64,000 nucleotides of DNA from Geomonas edaphica (GCF_004917075.1 NZ_SSYB01000002.1:271766-335765); one strand, 5' to 3'; shown: positions 54,432 to 63,784, numbered from the stretch's first letter. The notes: generated from the letters alone by a model not told the origin. Program-made: numbers and translations.

Positions 54432-55697
54432 CTATACCTGTCCCACCATGTTCTGGTAGGCGATCTTCTGTAGGTTGAGCACTGCCTCCAGCGCTTCCCT
54501 GAGCCGTGCGTCCTGTTCGAGGTCGAAAACCTCGGGGTTCGCATATCCGCCGGGCCCCTCGCTGCGGATCTCGCTTTCGATACGCAGCGCGAGCAGGCAC
54601 TGCAGCGCCTTCAAGAGCCTCTCGGCGAGGTCTACGTCCATGGCGCCCCGGTACAAGAGCGCACGGATACGCTGCAACGTTCCCCCCTCATGCACTTGGG
54701 CCTTCAGCGACAGGATGCGCACGAGCTGCACCAAGGGCGACAGGGCGAGCCTTTCGATGTCGATCTCACCCTGGTGCTCGCCTCGCTCGAGGCGCCAGCG
54801 CCCGAAACGGCCGAGAGCAAGCGGCAGGCTGATCACGCGCCGCGCGAGCTGGAAGAAGGGATCGCGCCCGAGTTCTTCTCTTAGCGCGAGGGTCGCCGCG
54901 CCGACCGCCTGGTCCGCGAGCGGCTCGAACCCGGTGACGTAGGCGAGGTCGGCCATGGATTCAAGGCGCCAGCGCCACTCGGGTAGCGGGGTTGCGCGCT
55001 GGCGCTCTGCCGCGGCGAAGGGGGGAAGTGGGGCCGGGGAGACGGGGGGCGTTTCACCTTTGTCGTTGCCGTTTTTCAGAAGCGACCGCCATTCGGAGAG
55101 GGAGCCGTGCCACGGGGTCTCCTGCTCGCCCAGAAGCCCCGATTGCTGTAGCGCCAGGGTGAACTGCCGGCTGAACAGGTAGAATCGCTCGGAGTCGAGC
55201 TGGTGCAGCAAGAGGTAGCGGTTCCTGCTGTAGAGGGTCTGTTCGCCGCGTGCCCTGTCGCCGGAAACGAGGAGGGCGTAGACCGGCGCCGTTCCCTGTC
55301 CCAGCTCGCGCATGCGCTCTTCGGCGAGCTCAGCCGCCTTTTTCAGCACGAGGTCGTGCAGGCGGCTGCAGGCGCCGCAAAGGGCGAGGGGAGAGCCGCG
55401 GCGTCGGAAGTGGGCCGCCGCGAGCTCGCGGTAGCGCTGTTGAGGCGCCACGAGTGCCGAGGCCGTTTCCGCGCGGGCGATCTCCTCCTCGACGACGGCA
55501 AGTTCCTGGTCTAGTTGCCCCTCGTAGTCGAGCTCCGCGCGCAGCGTGTCCATGAGCGTCGTAAGAAAGCTCTCGGCGGCGCGGGATGAGCTGCTCTCCC
55601 ACTTGCGCTCCAGGCGCGTTTTCAGATTTTCCAGCAGCACCGTGCTGGCCCGCCAGGTGAGGATGTCCTCCCCTTTGGATCCCAACAGCATGGGCAT
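54432..55697 (-). CDS. DUF294-like protein with degenerate nucleotidyltransferase motif
   Basis: A 421-residue protein distantly related to the DUF294 protein encoded at 57757-58974. The order is the same: N-terminal helices, a region at about 135-165, HGSLSEWRSLL matching the SISQWQRRL region, and a helical C-terminal domain. Where the paralogue has GSDGREEQTLITDQDYLIVY, this one reads VSGDRARGEQTLYSRNRYLLL, losing the GS and the DxD metal ligands. It is therefore probably catalytically dead and may be regulatory. The GGGGG before the ATG is a weak ribosome-binding site. Confidence 0.6.
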   Translation of the reverse strand: MPMLLGSKGEDILTWRASTVLLENLKTRLERKWESSSSRAAESFLTTLMDTLRAELDYEGQLDQELAVVEEEIARAETASALVAPQQRYRELAAAHFRRRGSPLALCGACSRLHDLVLKKAAELAEERMRELGQGTAPVYALLVSGDRARGEQTLYSRNRYLLLHQLDSERFYLFSRQFTLALQQSGLLGEQETPWHGSLSEWRSLLKNGNDKGETPPVSPAPLPPFAAAERQRATPLPEWRWRLESMADLAYVTGFEPLADQAVGAATLALREELGRDPFFQLARRVISLPLALGRFGRWRLERGEHQGEIDIERLALSPLVQLVRILSLKAQVHEGGTLQRIRALLYRGAMDVDLAERLLKALQCLLALRIESEIRSEGPGGYANPEVFDLEQDARLREALEAVLNLQKIAYQNMVGQV

Positions 55698-55715
55698 GAG
55701 TACCCCCCGAAAGAC

Positions 55716-55842
55716 CGTTCAACGTTCAGCGTTCAACGTTTTGAACCTCTAACTGCTTCACACCAGGAAAACCTCTGCATTCCAAGTTGCTCTTGGACCT
55801 CATGGATGCCGCGCGGGAACGTTGAACGCTGAACGCGGAACG
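55716..55842. repeat. Inverted repeat of GTTCAACGTT units
   Basis: The left arm 55716-55740 (three partial GTTCAACGTT units) is mirrored at 55818-55842 (AACGTTGAACGCTGAACG and extension), about 77 bases apart. It fills the gap between the symporter gene and the DUF294-like gene, where an mRNA hairpin could set differential expression. Confidence 0.75.
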
Positions 55843-55854
55843 TCCGTTCGGTTT

Positions 55855-57375
55855 TCAGTCCATATGCCCGTGCACCTCCTGCTCGAGGAAGCTTCTCATC
55901 TCCTCGGGCGGGGGAGGGGTGGCGAGCGAAACGGCGATCATCACCAGGATCACCAGGGGCGTCCCGCAAAGGGCGGACGAGGTCACTGGGAACAAGGCGG
56001 CGACGGCGGGGAAAGTTCCGCCGAAAACGGGCTGCGCCACGGTGCAGAGCACGCCGGTCAGCATACCGGCGATGGCGCCGTAGCGGTTGGCGCGGTCCCA
56101 CCAGATCCCGAGAAGAAAGAGCGGGAAAATGGTATTCCCGGCCAGGGCGAAGGCGACTGCGGTGATCTCGGCGATGAGCCCGGGTGGGTCGAGCGCTATG
56201 ATGAGGACCAGCGCCGCAAGCACCAGAGTCCCCCCCTTGGCCACCTGCATGCGCGCCCGCTCGCTCGCGCGCGGGTTCAGGAAACTGTAATAGATGTCGT
56301 GCGAGATCGACGCCGCCCCGGTCATGAGAAGCCCCGCGACGGTGAAGAAGGCGGCGGATAGGGCCCCGGCGGCAAGGACGCCGACGAGCCATCCCGGAAG
56401 TCCCGCGGCGACTGCGGTGTTGAGCGTCACGACATCGGCCGCGGCACGTGCCGCCTCAGGGGAGGGAATCATGCCGCGGCGCGCCTCGATGAGCCTGCCG
56501 AAGACGGCGAAGGCGGGGGCGGACCAGTAGACGAGGGCGATGAAGAAGAGCCCCCAGACCACGCTCCAGCGTGCGTCACGCACGTTGGGGACGGTGTAGA
56601 AACGGGAGAGGACGTGGGGCAGCCCTCCCGTGCCGACCATGAGGGTGAAGCAGAGCGCACACCACTGAAAGAGAGAGTCGTCGGCGAAGGGGAGGGTGAA
56701 GTCGATGCGGAACTCGCGCCAGAGGTCGGTCAAGGCGCGTCCGTAGCCGAACTGCGGCAGCACCCAGAAGTAGCCTAGACGGCGGGCGAGCCACATGAGC
56801 GGGACGATGAAGGCGACGCAGATCACCAGGTACTGCAGCTGCTGGTTGCGCGGCACACCGAGCGCCCCGGAGATGACCAGGTAAGAGACCACGGCAAGGG
56901 CCCCGTAGGTGACCCCCTGCTCGTACCCCAAGCCGAACATGAAGGAGAAGATGAGGCCGATCCCCTTGAACTGTGCGACGCAGTAGATGACCGAGATGGC
57001 GATGGAGATCACGGCGGCGATGAGACGCGCGGGCCTGGAACCGTAGCGCTCGCCCACGAACTCGGGGGTGGTGAACTTGCCGAAGCGTCTTATCTGGCTC
57101 GCCAACAGCACGAGGAGCAGCACGTAGCCGCCGGTCCAGCCGATGACGTAGGCGAGCCCCTGATAGCCGTGCAGGTAGATGATCCCGGCAAGCCCCATGA
57201 GACTCGCCGCACTCATCCAGTTGCTGGCGATGGCGGCGCCGCCGCCGATGCGGCCGGTGAAGCGCCCGCCGAAGCCGTATTCCTGGCTCTCGCGCGCTTT
57301 CTGCCTCAGTCCCACGAGGATGAAGGAGAGGAGCACCAGGAGGACGACGAAGATGGACCAGGACGAGTCATTCAT
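55855..57375 (-). CDS. Sodium:solute symporter (VC_2705/ActP-like subfamily)
   Basis: A 506-residue membrane protein with about 13 transmembrane helices of the SSS family. ASNWMSAASLMGLAGIIYLHGY, the GERYG..PARLIAAVISI sodium-site region and AAGALSAAFFTVAGLLMTGAASISHDIYY are typical. Members with a DUF4212 small subunit belong to the acetate/organic-acid (VC_2705) subgroup. The start overlaps the DUF4212 gene by 8 bases, confirming the two-subunit arrangement. The substrate is inferred, perhaps acetate or another short organic acid. Confidence 0.9.
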   Translation of the reverse strand: MNDSSWSIFVVLLVLLSFILVGLRQKARESQEYGFGGRFTGRIGGGAAIASNWMSAASLMGLAGIIYLHGYQGLAYVIGWTGGYVLLLVLLASQIRRFGKFTTPEFVGERYGSRPARLIAAVISIAISVIYCVAQFKGIGLIFSFMFGLGYEQGVTYGALAVVSYLVISGALGVPRNQQLQYLVICVAFIVPLMWLARRLGYFWVLPQFGYGRALTDLWREFRIDFTLPFADDSLFQWCALCFTLMVGTGGLPHVLSRFYTVPNVRDARWSVVWGLFFIALVYWSAPAFAVFGRLIEARRGMIPSPEAARAAADVVTLNTAVAAGLPGWLVGVLAAGALSAAFFTVAGLLMTGAASISHDIYYSFLNPRASERARMQVAKGGTLVLAALVLIIALDPPGLIAEITAVAFALAGNTIFPLFLLGIWWDRANRYGAIAGMLTGVLCTVAQPVFGGTFPAVAALFPVTSSALCGTPLVILVMIAVSLATPPPPEEMRSFLEQEVHGHMD

Positions 57376-57691
57376 AGCTTCTGTCTCGCTTGCGGCTGTG
57401 GTACTCGGTGATCCGGTCCACGTAGACGTTGAAGATGATGCACAAGAAGATGAACCAAAGCGGCAGGAACTGCCCGGTGAACCAGAAGTGCAGCGGGAGG
57501 TTGAACAAGGTGAGGCGGGTGAGGAGGCTCCCCGCCCCGGTCCCGCGGCAGGCGTAAACCAGTAACTGGAAGCCGAAAGTGCAGACGACCCAGCCGAAGA
57601 GGATGGCGAGGATGATCAGCACCTCGTCCCGCATATGCCCCTTCTTGGGGCGGAACAGGTTTACCTTGGAGCGCTTTTCGGGACGGCTCAT
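57368..57691 (-). CDS. DUF4212 small subunit of the sodium:solute symporter
   Basis: A 107-residue protein with two transmembrane helices (EVLIILAILFGWVVCTFGFQLLVYAC and LHFWFTGQFLPLWFIFLCIIFNVYVDRI). The FWFTGQ-x-LP and FNVYVDRI motifs identify DUF4212, which always accompanies VC_2705-type symporters. GGGAGGAG lies just before the ATG. Confidence 0.92.
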   Translation of the reverse strand: MSRPEKRSKVNLFRPKKGHMRDEVLIILAILFGWVVCTFGFQLLVYACRGTGAGSLLTRLTLFNLPLHFWFTGQFLPLWFIFLCIIFNVYVDRITEYHSRKRDRSYE

Positions 57692-57756
57692 GTCTCCTCC
57701 CTTGACGGATGGGCGACCGCCGCGGTTGACGCCGAAAGGGCGTCGGCACGGCGGCT

Positions 57757-58974
57757 CTAGAGTATGGAGAAGTTCGTGTGTATCGTCTTTTGCAGGTCCT
57801 CGATCAGAAGGAGCGCCTGCCGCATCCGCTCCCGCTCGTCTGAGGGGAGCGAGTACGGGTTCAGGTAGTAGGCGTCCTTCTGGATTCCCTTGATGACCTT
57901 TATCTGGAGCAGGATGCGGTGCTTGGTGAGGATGCGGTAGGCCGCGACGAGCCCGCGCGCCATGTTGGCCGAGAAGCTGTGCTCCTGCTCCAGGAGCTCG
58001 ATCCTTCTCACCGTCGAGGTGGCGGGTATCGCCTGGTTGATCGCCAGGATGCGCACGTTCATCACGAGCGGCGCCCAAGCGAGGAGCTTCAGGTTGAAGG
58101 CCCCCTTGTGCTCGCCGCTTCCCTCGGTCCAGAAACGCTTTAAAAAGCCGAGCGCGAGCTTCATCTCGGTGGCCGCCTTGGCCATCCCCCAAAGCGCCAT
58201 GAAGTAGTCCTGCAAGAGGGCGCGGATCAGGGAAACCAGCCGGCCGGCAAGTTCCTCGTCACCCGCAACGAACCGGGCGTCGGAGAGGACGATCAGGTCC
58301 ATGAGGTTCTTTCCGTAGTCCTCGGCCTCGTAGCGCACGATGGCGTGCAGGCGTCGCTGCCACTGCGAGATGGAGCCGCGCCAGTTGTCGTTGGAGGGCA
58401 TGATCCCGCCGGTGCACTTCTTGAAGCCGATCTCGGCCAGCCTCTCGACGAGGACCCGGCTGTACTCGGCGAAGTAGCGGTCCGCCTCCTCGCCCCCTTC
58501 GTCGGCGTAGACGATGAGGTAATCCTGGTCGGTGATGAGGGTCTGCTCCTCACGACCGTCGCTTCCCATGCTGATCAGGGCGAAGGGGACGGGCGGCGGG
58601 GAAGGGAGCTCGGCCGCAACGAGCTCGAGGGCCCGCCGGGCAAGGGCGTCGCGGTACCAGGTGCAGTTTTCGTGCAGCGAGGGGACGGAGTAGAAGCTTA
58701 GGAAGCGCTCCATCTCGAGGGCGTTCAGCTCCTCATGGAGGCTCAGGAGTGCGGTGTAATCGGTCTCGGTTTTTACCCGCTCGACCAGGGTCTCTTCTCG
58801 TCCGGAGCAGATCCTGAATCTGCCGAGCTCATCGGAGGTCCGCTGCACCAGCCCGGAGAGGAGCAGTTTCATCTCCTCTCGGTCCAGAAGCGGCAGGTAG
58901 GCGCGCACCTCCCCCAGCAACTCCTCGAGGAGTGCCTCCTCGCCTGGCTCCGGTGGGTAGGTCTGATGCGGCAT
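57757..58974 (-). CDS. DUF294 putative nucleotidyltransferase
   Basis: A 405-residue protein. The central domain has the nucleotidyltransferase motif GSDGREEQTLITDQDYLIVY (G-S and D-x-D metal ligands) and GIMPSNDNWRGSISQWQRR. The C-terminal DUF294-associated helical domain (FAWAPLVMNVRILAINQAI-like LLAWAPLVMNVRILA) follows. The N-terminal 120 residues are helical, without the CBS or cyclic-nucleotide domains many relatives have. These proteins are often encoded with ActP/DUF4212 symporters and may modify or sense them in a GlnD-like way; this is inference. AGAGGTGG precedes the ATG. Confidence 0.8.
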   Translation of the reverse strand: MPHQTYPPEPGEEALLEELLGEVRAYLPLLDREEMKLLLSGLVQRTSDELGRFRICSGREETLVERVKTETDYTALLSLHEELNALEMERFLSFYSVPSLHENCTWYRDALARRALELVAAELPSPPPVPFALISMGSDGREEQTLITDQDYLIVYADEGGEEADRYFAEYSRVLVERLAEIGFKKCTGGIMPSNDNWRGSISQWQRRLHAIVRYEAEDYGKNLMDLIVLSDARFVAGDEELAGRLVSLIRALLQDYFMALWGMAKAATEMKLALGFLKRFWTEGSGEHKGAFNLKLLAWAPLVMNVRILAINQAIPATSTVRRIELLEQEHSFSANMARGLVAAYRILTKHRILLQIKVIKGIQKDAYYLNPYSLPSDERERMRQALLLIEDLQKTIHTNFSIL

Positions 58975-59120
58975 GTGCGGCCACCTCTTTAATGTGTTCT
59001 GTGGCGATTCTACAGAAAAAAATGGGGATGTAAAACTGTTTTGCTTAAATCGCGGTCACTTTCGAGTGCTTCCATGGTTTTCTTCTTCGGCAAAGAGCAC
59101 GGAAGGATTGGAGTGCGGGT

Positions 59121-59154
59121 AAAAAAAATTGGGGAAGGTTTCCCTTCCCCAATT
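59121..59154 (-). terminator. Rho-independent terminator of the acetate-permease operon
   Basis: On the minus strand AATTGGGGAAGG pairs with CCTTCCCCAATT around GAAA, followed by eight T residues. It is placed 27 bases after the symporter stop. Confidence 0.92.
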
Positions 59155-59180
59155 CCTTGCTGTGTTGCTGCTGCTGCTTG

Positions 59181-61175
59181 CTAGTGCTCGACTGCCTTGG
59201 CCATACCCAAACCGGTGTTCTGGCGGACATAAACCTCGTCGAACATGTCTTCGGAGCGCCTGCTCGGGAAGGCGAGGGCGCCCAGGATGGCGGCCATGAA
59301 GCCCAGCGGGATGGAGATGAGACCCGGGTTCTTCAGGGTGAAGAGCGGTTTCTCGAGGCCAACCATCGAGGTGCCGGTCTGCTGTGCGTCCACCTTAGCC
59401 TTGGCAAGCGCCTTCGCGTCCTTCTCGGACAGGCTCTGGCCTGCCGGAAGTGCCGCCTGTTTCTTCTCCATGGCCACGATCACCTTCTTGGCGCCTTCGG
59501 CGACCACTTTCGGGTAGGTCATGTTGGGGGATACCATCACCAGGGAGATGGAGGCGATGGTGCCGACCAGGAGGCCGGAGATGACGCCTGCGGTGTTGAA
59601 CTTCCTCCAGAACAGCGAGAGAATGACGACCGGCAGGTTGCCGGAGGCGGCGACCGCGAAGGCAAGTGCCACCAGGTGGGCGACGTTCTGCTTCTCGGCG
59701 GCGAGGCCGATCATGATGCCGCAGGCGCCTACCACGAAGGAGGTGATGCGTGCCGCGAAGACCTGCTCGTGCTGGTCGGCGTGGCCGTCCTTGATCACGT
59801 TCACGTAGATGTCGTGGGCGATGGCCGCGGAGGCTGCAAGCACCAGGCCGGAGACCACGGCGAGGATGGTGGCGAAGGCGACGGCGCACAGGAAGGCGAG
59901 GAACAGGTCGCCGACTATCGGCGCGATGTCTGCACCCATCTGCTGGGCCAGCATCAGGGTTGCCATGTTGCCGCCCGGGTCAACCGAGGTGATCCCCTGC
60001 GGGGTCAGGTGGATAGCTGCACCAAAGCCGAGGAGCGTGGTCAGGATGTAGAAGCCGCCGATGATGAACATCGCGATGATGACGGATTTACGTGCGGCCT
60101 GTGCGGTCGGCACGGTGAAGAAGCGCATGAGGATGTGCGGCATGCCGGCGGTGCCGAGCACGAGTGCCATACCGAGAGAGATCTGGTCAAGCGGGTTCTT
60201 CAGGTAAAGGCCGGGCTCGAGGAAGCGCTGGCCTGCGTCCATGCCGGAGAGGATGACGCCGTCTTTGAGCACCAGCTTGGATACGTGGTCCTGGATCTCA
60301 GGGCTGCCGACGATGGTGGAGAAGAAGCCGATCGGGTTGAAGCCTGCCTTGATCATGACCAGGAAGGAGAGCAGGAAGGCGCCGGCCATGAGGAGGCCCG
60401 CCTTGATGATCTGTACCCAGGTGGTGGCGACCATGCCGCCGAAGACTACGTAACCTACCATGAGTACGCCCACGCCGATGATGGACAGCTTGTACGGGAT
60501 CCCGATCAGGAGGGCCATCAGTTTCCCTGCACCGACCATCTGGGCGGTGAGGTAGAAGGTGGAGACGGCGACGGTGGAGATGGCAGCGAAGGCGCGCACC
60601 GGCTTGGGCGAGGTCCTGAAGGAGAGGATGTCGCCAAGGGTGTACTTGCCCGCGTTGCGGCAGGGCTCCGCGACGATCAGGAGCACGGTGATATAGGCTA
60701 CCAGCCAGCCGACCGAGTACATGAAGCCGTCATAGCCGTACAGCGAGATGAGGCCGGAAATACCGAGGAAGGAGGCTGCCGACATGTAGTCGCCGGCGAT
60801 GGCCCAGCCGTTCTGGGTTCCCGTGATGCCGCCCCCTGCTGCGTAGAAGTCTGATGCGGTCTTGGTCTGCTTGGCCGCCCAGACGACGACACCCATGGTG
60901 ATGGCGATGATCACGAGGAACATCCCGATGGTGATGGTCCTGTTCGTTTTAAGTTCTTTCTTTGCCGGTGCCGGTGTGGCGGGGGCAGGTGTGGCCACTG
61001 AAGCGGCTGCGTTGGGCGCGGGTGCTGCTGCCGTCGCGGCGGGTGCTCCCTGGGCTGCGGGTGCGCTCATCGCCGGGGCTGCGCCGGCTGCCGGTGCCTT
61101 CTGCTCTTCAGCGTAGGCGGCTGCGGCTACCGAGAGGGCCAAGCTGGCTGCTATGAATATCTTCTTGATGGTCAT
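59181..61175 (-). CDS. Sodium:solute symporter, acetate-permease (ActP/AplA) type, with Ala/Pro-rich N-terminus
   Basis: A 664-residue protein. A signal peptide (KKIFIAASLALSVAAAAYA) is followed by about 50 residues of Ala/Pro linker. The SSS transporter core then starts near residue 80: AGGGITGTQNGWAIAGDYMSAASFLGISGLI, GDILSFRTSPKPVRAFAAIST, GTAGMPHILMRFFTVP and VSGLVLAASAAIAHDIYVN. A 70-residue charged insert (about 555-620) precedes the last helices. The DUF485 partner and the sequence style point to acetate uptake, the main carbon source of Geobacter. AAGGAGG lies 6 bases before the ATG. Confidence 0.9.
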   Translation of the reverse strand: MTIKKIFIAASLALSVAAAAYAEEQKAPAAGAAPAMSAPAAQGAPAATAAAPAPNAAASVATPAPATPAPAKKELKTNRTITIGMFLVIIAITMGVVVWAAKQTKTASDFYAAGGGITGTQNGWAIAGDYMSAASFLGISGLISLYGYDGFMYSVGWLVAYITVLLIVAEPCRNAGKYTLGDILSFRTSPKPVRAFAAISTVAVSTFYLTAQMVGAGKLMALLIGIPYKLSIIGVGVLMVGYVVFGGMVATTWVQIIKAGLLMAGAFLLSFLVMIKAGFNPIGFFSTIVGSPEIQDHVSKLVLKDGVILSGMDAGQRFLEPGLYLKNPLDQISLGMALVLGTAGMPHILMRFFTVPTAQAARKSVIIAMFIIGGFYILTTLLGFGAAIHLTPQGITSVDPGGNMATLMLAQQMGADIAPIVGDLFLAFLCAVAFATILAVVSGLVLAASAAIAHDIYVNVIKDGHADQHEQVFAARITSFVVGACGIMIGLAAEKQNVAHLVALAFAVAASGNLPVVILSLFWRKFNTAGVISGLLVGTIASISLVMVSPNMTYPKVVAEGAKKVIVAMEKKQAALPAGQSLSEKDAKALAKAKVDAQQTGTSMVGLEKPLFTLKNPGLISIPLGFMAAILGALAFPSRRSEDMFDEVYVRQNTGLGMAKAVEH

Positions 61176-61191
61176 GTCCTGTCCTCCTTTC

Positions 61192-61503
61192 CTAGAGATG
61201 TAATTCGTCGATCAGTTCCCTGGTCAACCGGTCAAAGTCCTTGTTGGCGACATGCGAGTAGTAGAGTGCAATCCCCCAGGAGACGAAGAACTGGGAAAGC
61301 GCGAAAATGTACCCGAAGTTTACTACGCCGATGATCTTGACCTTGAAGAGTCCCGGTGTGTACGCCGCCCCGATGGGGAGCAGGAAATAGTACACGCAGG
61401 AGAAAATCCACCATCCGAAAAGGAAGGCCGTCTTCTTGTGATGCAGTTCCACGAATTTAGGATTCTTTGCAATTGCTTTCCAGTCGTACTGTCTTTCTGC
61501 CAT
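61192..61503 (-). CDS. DUF485 family membrane protein (YjcH-like)
   Basis: A 103-residue protein with two transmembrane helices (FLFGWWIFSCVYYFLLPIGAAY and VVNFGYIFALSQFFVSWGIALYYSHVANKDFDRL). The N-terminal NPKFVELHHKKTAF motif is the DUF485 signature. It is the small partner encoded directly before ActP-type acetate symporters. AAAGGAG lies 8-9 bases before the ATG at 61503. Confidence 0.93.
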   Translation of the reverse strand: MAERQYDWKAIAKNPKFVELHHKKTAFLFGWWIFSCVYYFLLPIGAAYTPGLFKVKIIGVVNFGYIFALSQFFVSWGIALYYSHVANKDFDRLTRELIDELHL

Positions 61504-62316
61504 GGTTGTCACTCCTTTCTAGGGTAAGATGCGTTGCGCGGCGGCGTCCCGCCCCTGTTGTTCCTACTCTTCGATAAATCCCCCTTTCCATAACTGATTT
61601 CGTTTCCAAAATTCCCGATGCTGTTTTGCTAAATTTTGTTAAAGCGTTCTGTTTTGATTCAAAAAACGCCATGTTGTCGGTTTTACGTACTTTTTAAGTC
61701 GGTATCTGGTCGAGGTTTCCGTCAGCTTTCCTCGCTGCGGTTTTGCATCTGATGTATACGTGTATTTCTTGTACCACACGCATGGTAAATGTACAATAAA
61801 AATAAACAGCGTTCTAAATATTTTGATCGCTAAAAAAGTCGAAAAGTGTATATCTGGTCAAGTGCAACATTTCGATTTTGTTGCATTAAATGCCAAACTG
61901 GGTGGTAAATTATTTTTTATTATTGTTTGGTTAGTCGGCGCGCGTGCTTCGTTTGAGGCGTTTTGTGTGGCTGTTTTGCGGATCACTCAAACGCTGTCGC
62001 ATTGTTGTGTCAGACATTTTGGGCGACTCAATCTCGCGGGTTTTATAGCATGGGCGGACACTATCCTGCCTCTAAATGGCAACAAATCTCTGTATCTTCG
62101 AGAGGCGATGACGGCATTTGAAGGACGTAGGCGGGTCGAGATAGGGCTGTCAGCTGCACTGTTGACTGTCTTTTGAAACTCAGATGAGATCAAAGAGCGA
62201 GCTGTGACGATGGAGTAAAAAAGCAGCACTGCACTTAAAGCAAATCAGACGTGGCGTTTAAATGGCGTGTATTGTCGCTGTGTTTTATTAAGCTTGTAGC
62301 GAAGCCGTTTTACGAC
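61504..62316. other. Long AT-rich intergenic region, no gene supported
   Basis: About 810 bases upstream of the acetate-permease operon. It is richer in A/T than any neighbouring stretch and must contain that operon's promoter. An open frame at 61760-62176 on the plus strand lacks a ribosome-binding site and a protein-like composition. I see no tRNA, hairpin family or sigma-54 site. Confidence 0.5.
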
Positions 62317-62350
62317 AAAAAAAGAGGATGCCGATACCGGTATCCTCCTT
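62317..62350 (-). terminator. Rho-independent terminator
   Basis: GAGGATACCGGTATCGGCATCCTC folds into a near-perfect stem on the minus strand, followed by seven T residues, after the membrane protein gene. Confidence 0.85.
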
Positions 62351-62379
62351 TATTCAGTGTCTTCCAAAGCTTGTAGTAG

Positions 62380-63429
62380 TTATCTTCGTCCCAATGACAG
62401 TGGCCTAGCTGGACCGTTCATCCGTATTGCGGCAGCGAACTCCATCCAGAAGATGAGGTAGATGGAAACCATGAGCGAGAGGCCTATGTTGGCGTTCTCC
62501 GGCCCGAGGGTTTTGGTGAGGATCGGGGAGGCGAAGCCGGCGCCCAATGTCCCGGTGGCGCGCTCCAGCAGGTAGAAGACGGGGAGGGTGATGAGGGTCC
62601 CTGCCACCATGATGGCGATGCCGCGCCCTCGCTTGACCCAGTACTTGGGGGAGAAGCCGAACATCCTCATAAAGATGACGACGAGGATGATCCAGACCGA
62701 GTAGTCCACCGCCGCGTCGGGCAGGGCAAGCTTGTTCTTGACGAGTGCCACTTCAAGTATGGTAACCGCGAAGAGGAGCACGAACATCCAGTTGAACTTC
62801 TCGTTCGCCTGGGTCTGCCAGTTGCGGCTGTCCGGCGCCGCGGTCTCGCGCATGGAGTGGTTCGGGGTGCCGAGGGCCGAGAAGAGGATGGCGAACCAGA
62901 TCCCCGCGTTGTGGAAGAGGAGCGAGGCGTGGTTGCCGGCTACGTTGGCGATGCGCGACATGGGATCCCGGGCGAAGTCGGCGGCGATGCGCATCAAAAA
63001 GAGGTTCACGATCACCGAGCACATGATGATGACGGTCAGGGTGAAGATGCGCCTTGGCAGCAGATAGGGATCGATGCGGTCCGGAAAACCCAGGATGAAG
63101 GCGAACCAGATCAGGTACATGATGAGCGGGATGCCGAGACAGATGCCGTAGACCGAGTTGCCGGCGAAGTCGCCGTTTTGGGCGTAGATGATGTACTTGT
63201 CGTCGCGCTCAGGGTCGGTGTTCACCGCCTGGACCACTTCCTTCGGTACTTTTTTCACGTGCGGCAAGAGGCCCATGGCGTACCAGCCGTGGTCACCCTG
63301 GGTGGTATCGACGACCCAGTACTGATCCCCCATCATCTCGTCCAGCCCCTGGAAGATGCGCAACGAGAAGACGGCGCAGGTCACGACGACGACCAAGAGA
63401 AGTATCACGTTTGTCAATTTCATCGGCAT
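62380..63429 (-). CDS. Unknown polytopic membrane protein
   Basis: A 349-residue protein. The first helix (MKLTNVILLLVVVVTCAVFSL) is followed by a soluble periplasmic-looking segment of about 70 residues. At least seven more hydrophobic segments follow (for example IPLIMYLIWFAFILGFP, IFTLTVIIMCSVIVNLFLM, MFVLLFAVTILEVALV, YSVWIILVVIFMRMFGF). I recognise no family. GGAGG lies 8 bases before the ATG. It is followed by a terminator and preceded on the same strand by a small membrane protein gene, with which it may form a complex. Confidence 0.65.
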   Translation of the reverse strand: MPMKLTNVILLLVVVVTCAVFSLRIFQGLDEMMGDQYWVVDTTQGDHGWYAMGLLPHVKKVPKEVVQAVNTDPERDDKYIIYAQNGDFAGNSVYGICLGIPLIMYLIWFAFILGFPDRIDPYLLPRRIFTLTVIIMCSVIVNLFLMRIAADFARDPMSRIANVAGNHASLLFHNAGIWFAILFSALGTPNHSMRETAAPDSRNWQTQANEKFNWMFVLLFAVTILEVALVKNKLALPDAAVDYSVWIILVVIFMRMFGFSPKYWVKRGRGIAIMVAGTLITLPVFYLLERATGTLGAGFASPILTKTLGPENANIGLSLMVSIYLIFWMEFAAAIRMNGPARPLSLGRR

Positions 63430-63461
63430 GTGAAGTTCCTCCGCATCGACGCCCTGTGGGG

Positions 63462-63713
63462 CTATTCCTTGTGGGTGGTCCAGAACATGGAGACCGCGTT
63501 CGCTGCAAAAAGGCCGTAGAGCCACATGGTGTTCCAGGCCGGACCGGACCAGTGGCTGCCGCGGCCGCCACCCACCACGCCTGAGGCAACCACGATGCCG
63601 ATCAGCGCGGTAAAGGCGACCATGGCGACGGCGCGCAGGATCGCGCTGTTACGCCAGGTGTGCCGTTCCAGTTCCTCGAGTCTAGCGAGCAGTTCTAGTT
63701 CTTTTTCACTCAT
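63462..63713 (-). CDS. Unknown small membrane protein
   Basis: An 83-residue protein. It starts with a coiled coil (SEKELELLARLEELERHTWRN) and has two hydrophobic segments (ILRAVAMVAFTALIGIVVASGVV and TMWLYGLFAANAVSMFW) separated by a glycine-rich loop. A GGAGAAAGG site precedes the ATG. Spacing of 32 bases to the polytopic membrane gene suggests one operon. Confidence 0.6.
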   Translation of the reverse strand: MSEKELELLARLEELERHTWRNSAILRAVAMVAFTALIGIVVASGVVGGGRGSHWSGPAWNTMWLYGLFAANAVSMFWTTHKE

Positions 63714-63784
63714 CGCCTTTCTCCTTTTGCAACAAATCACAGTGGACTAAGCGGTGATCCGTCCGCCTGGCTGAACCCGTCGGC

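Noticed and set aside
61760-62176. 138-codon open frame in the gap upstream of the acetate-permease operon
   Set aside because: GTG start without a ribosome-binding site, composition unlike a soluble or membrane protein, and no recognisable motif; treated as chance in AT-rich DNA.
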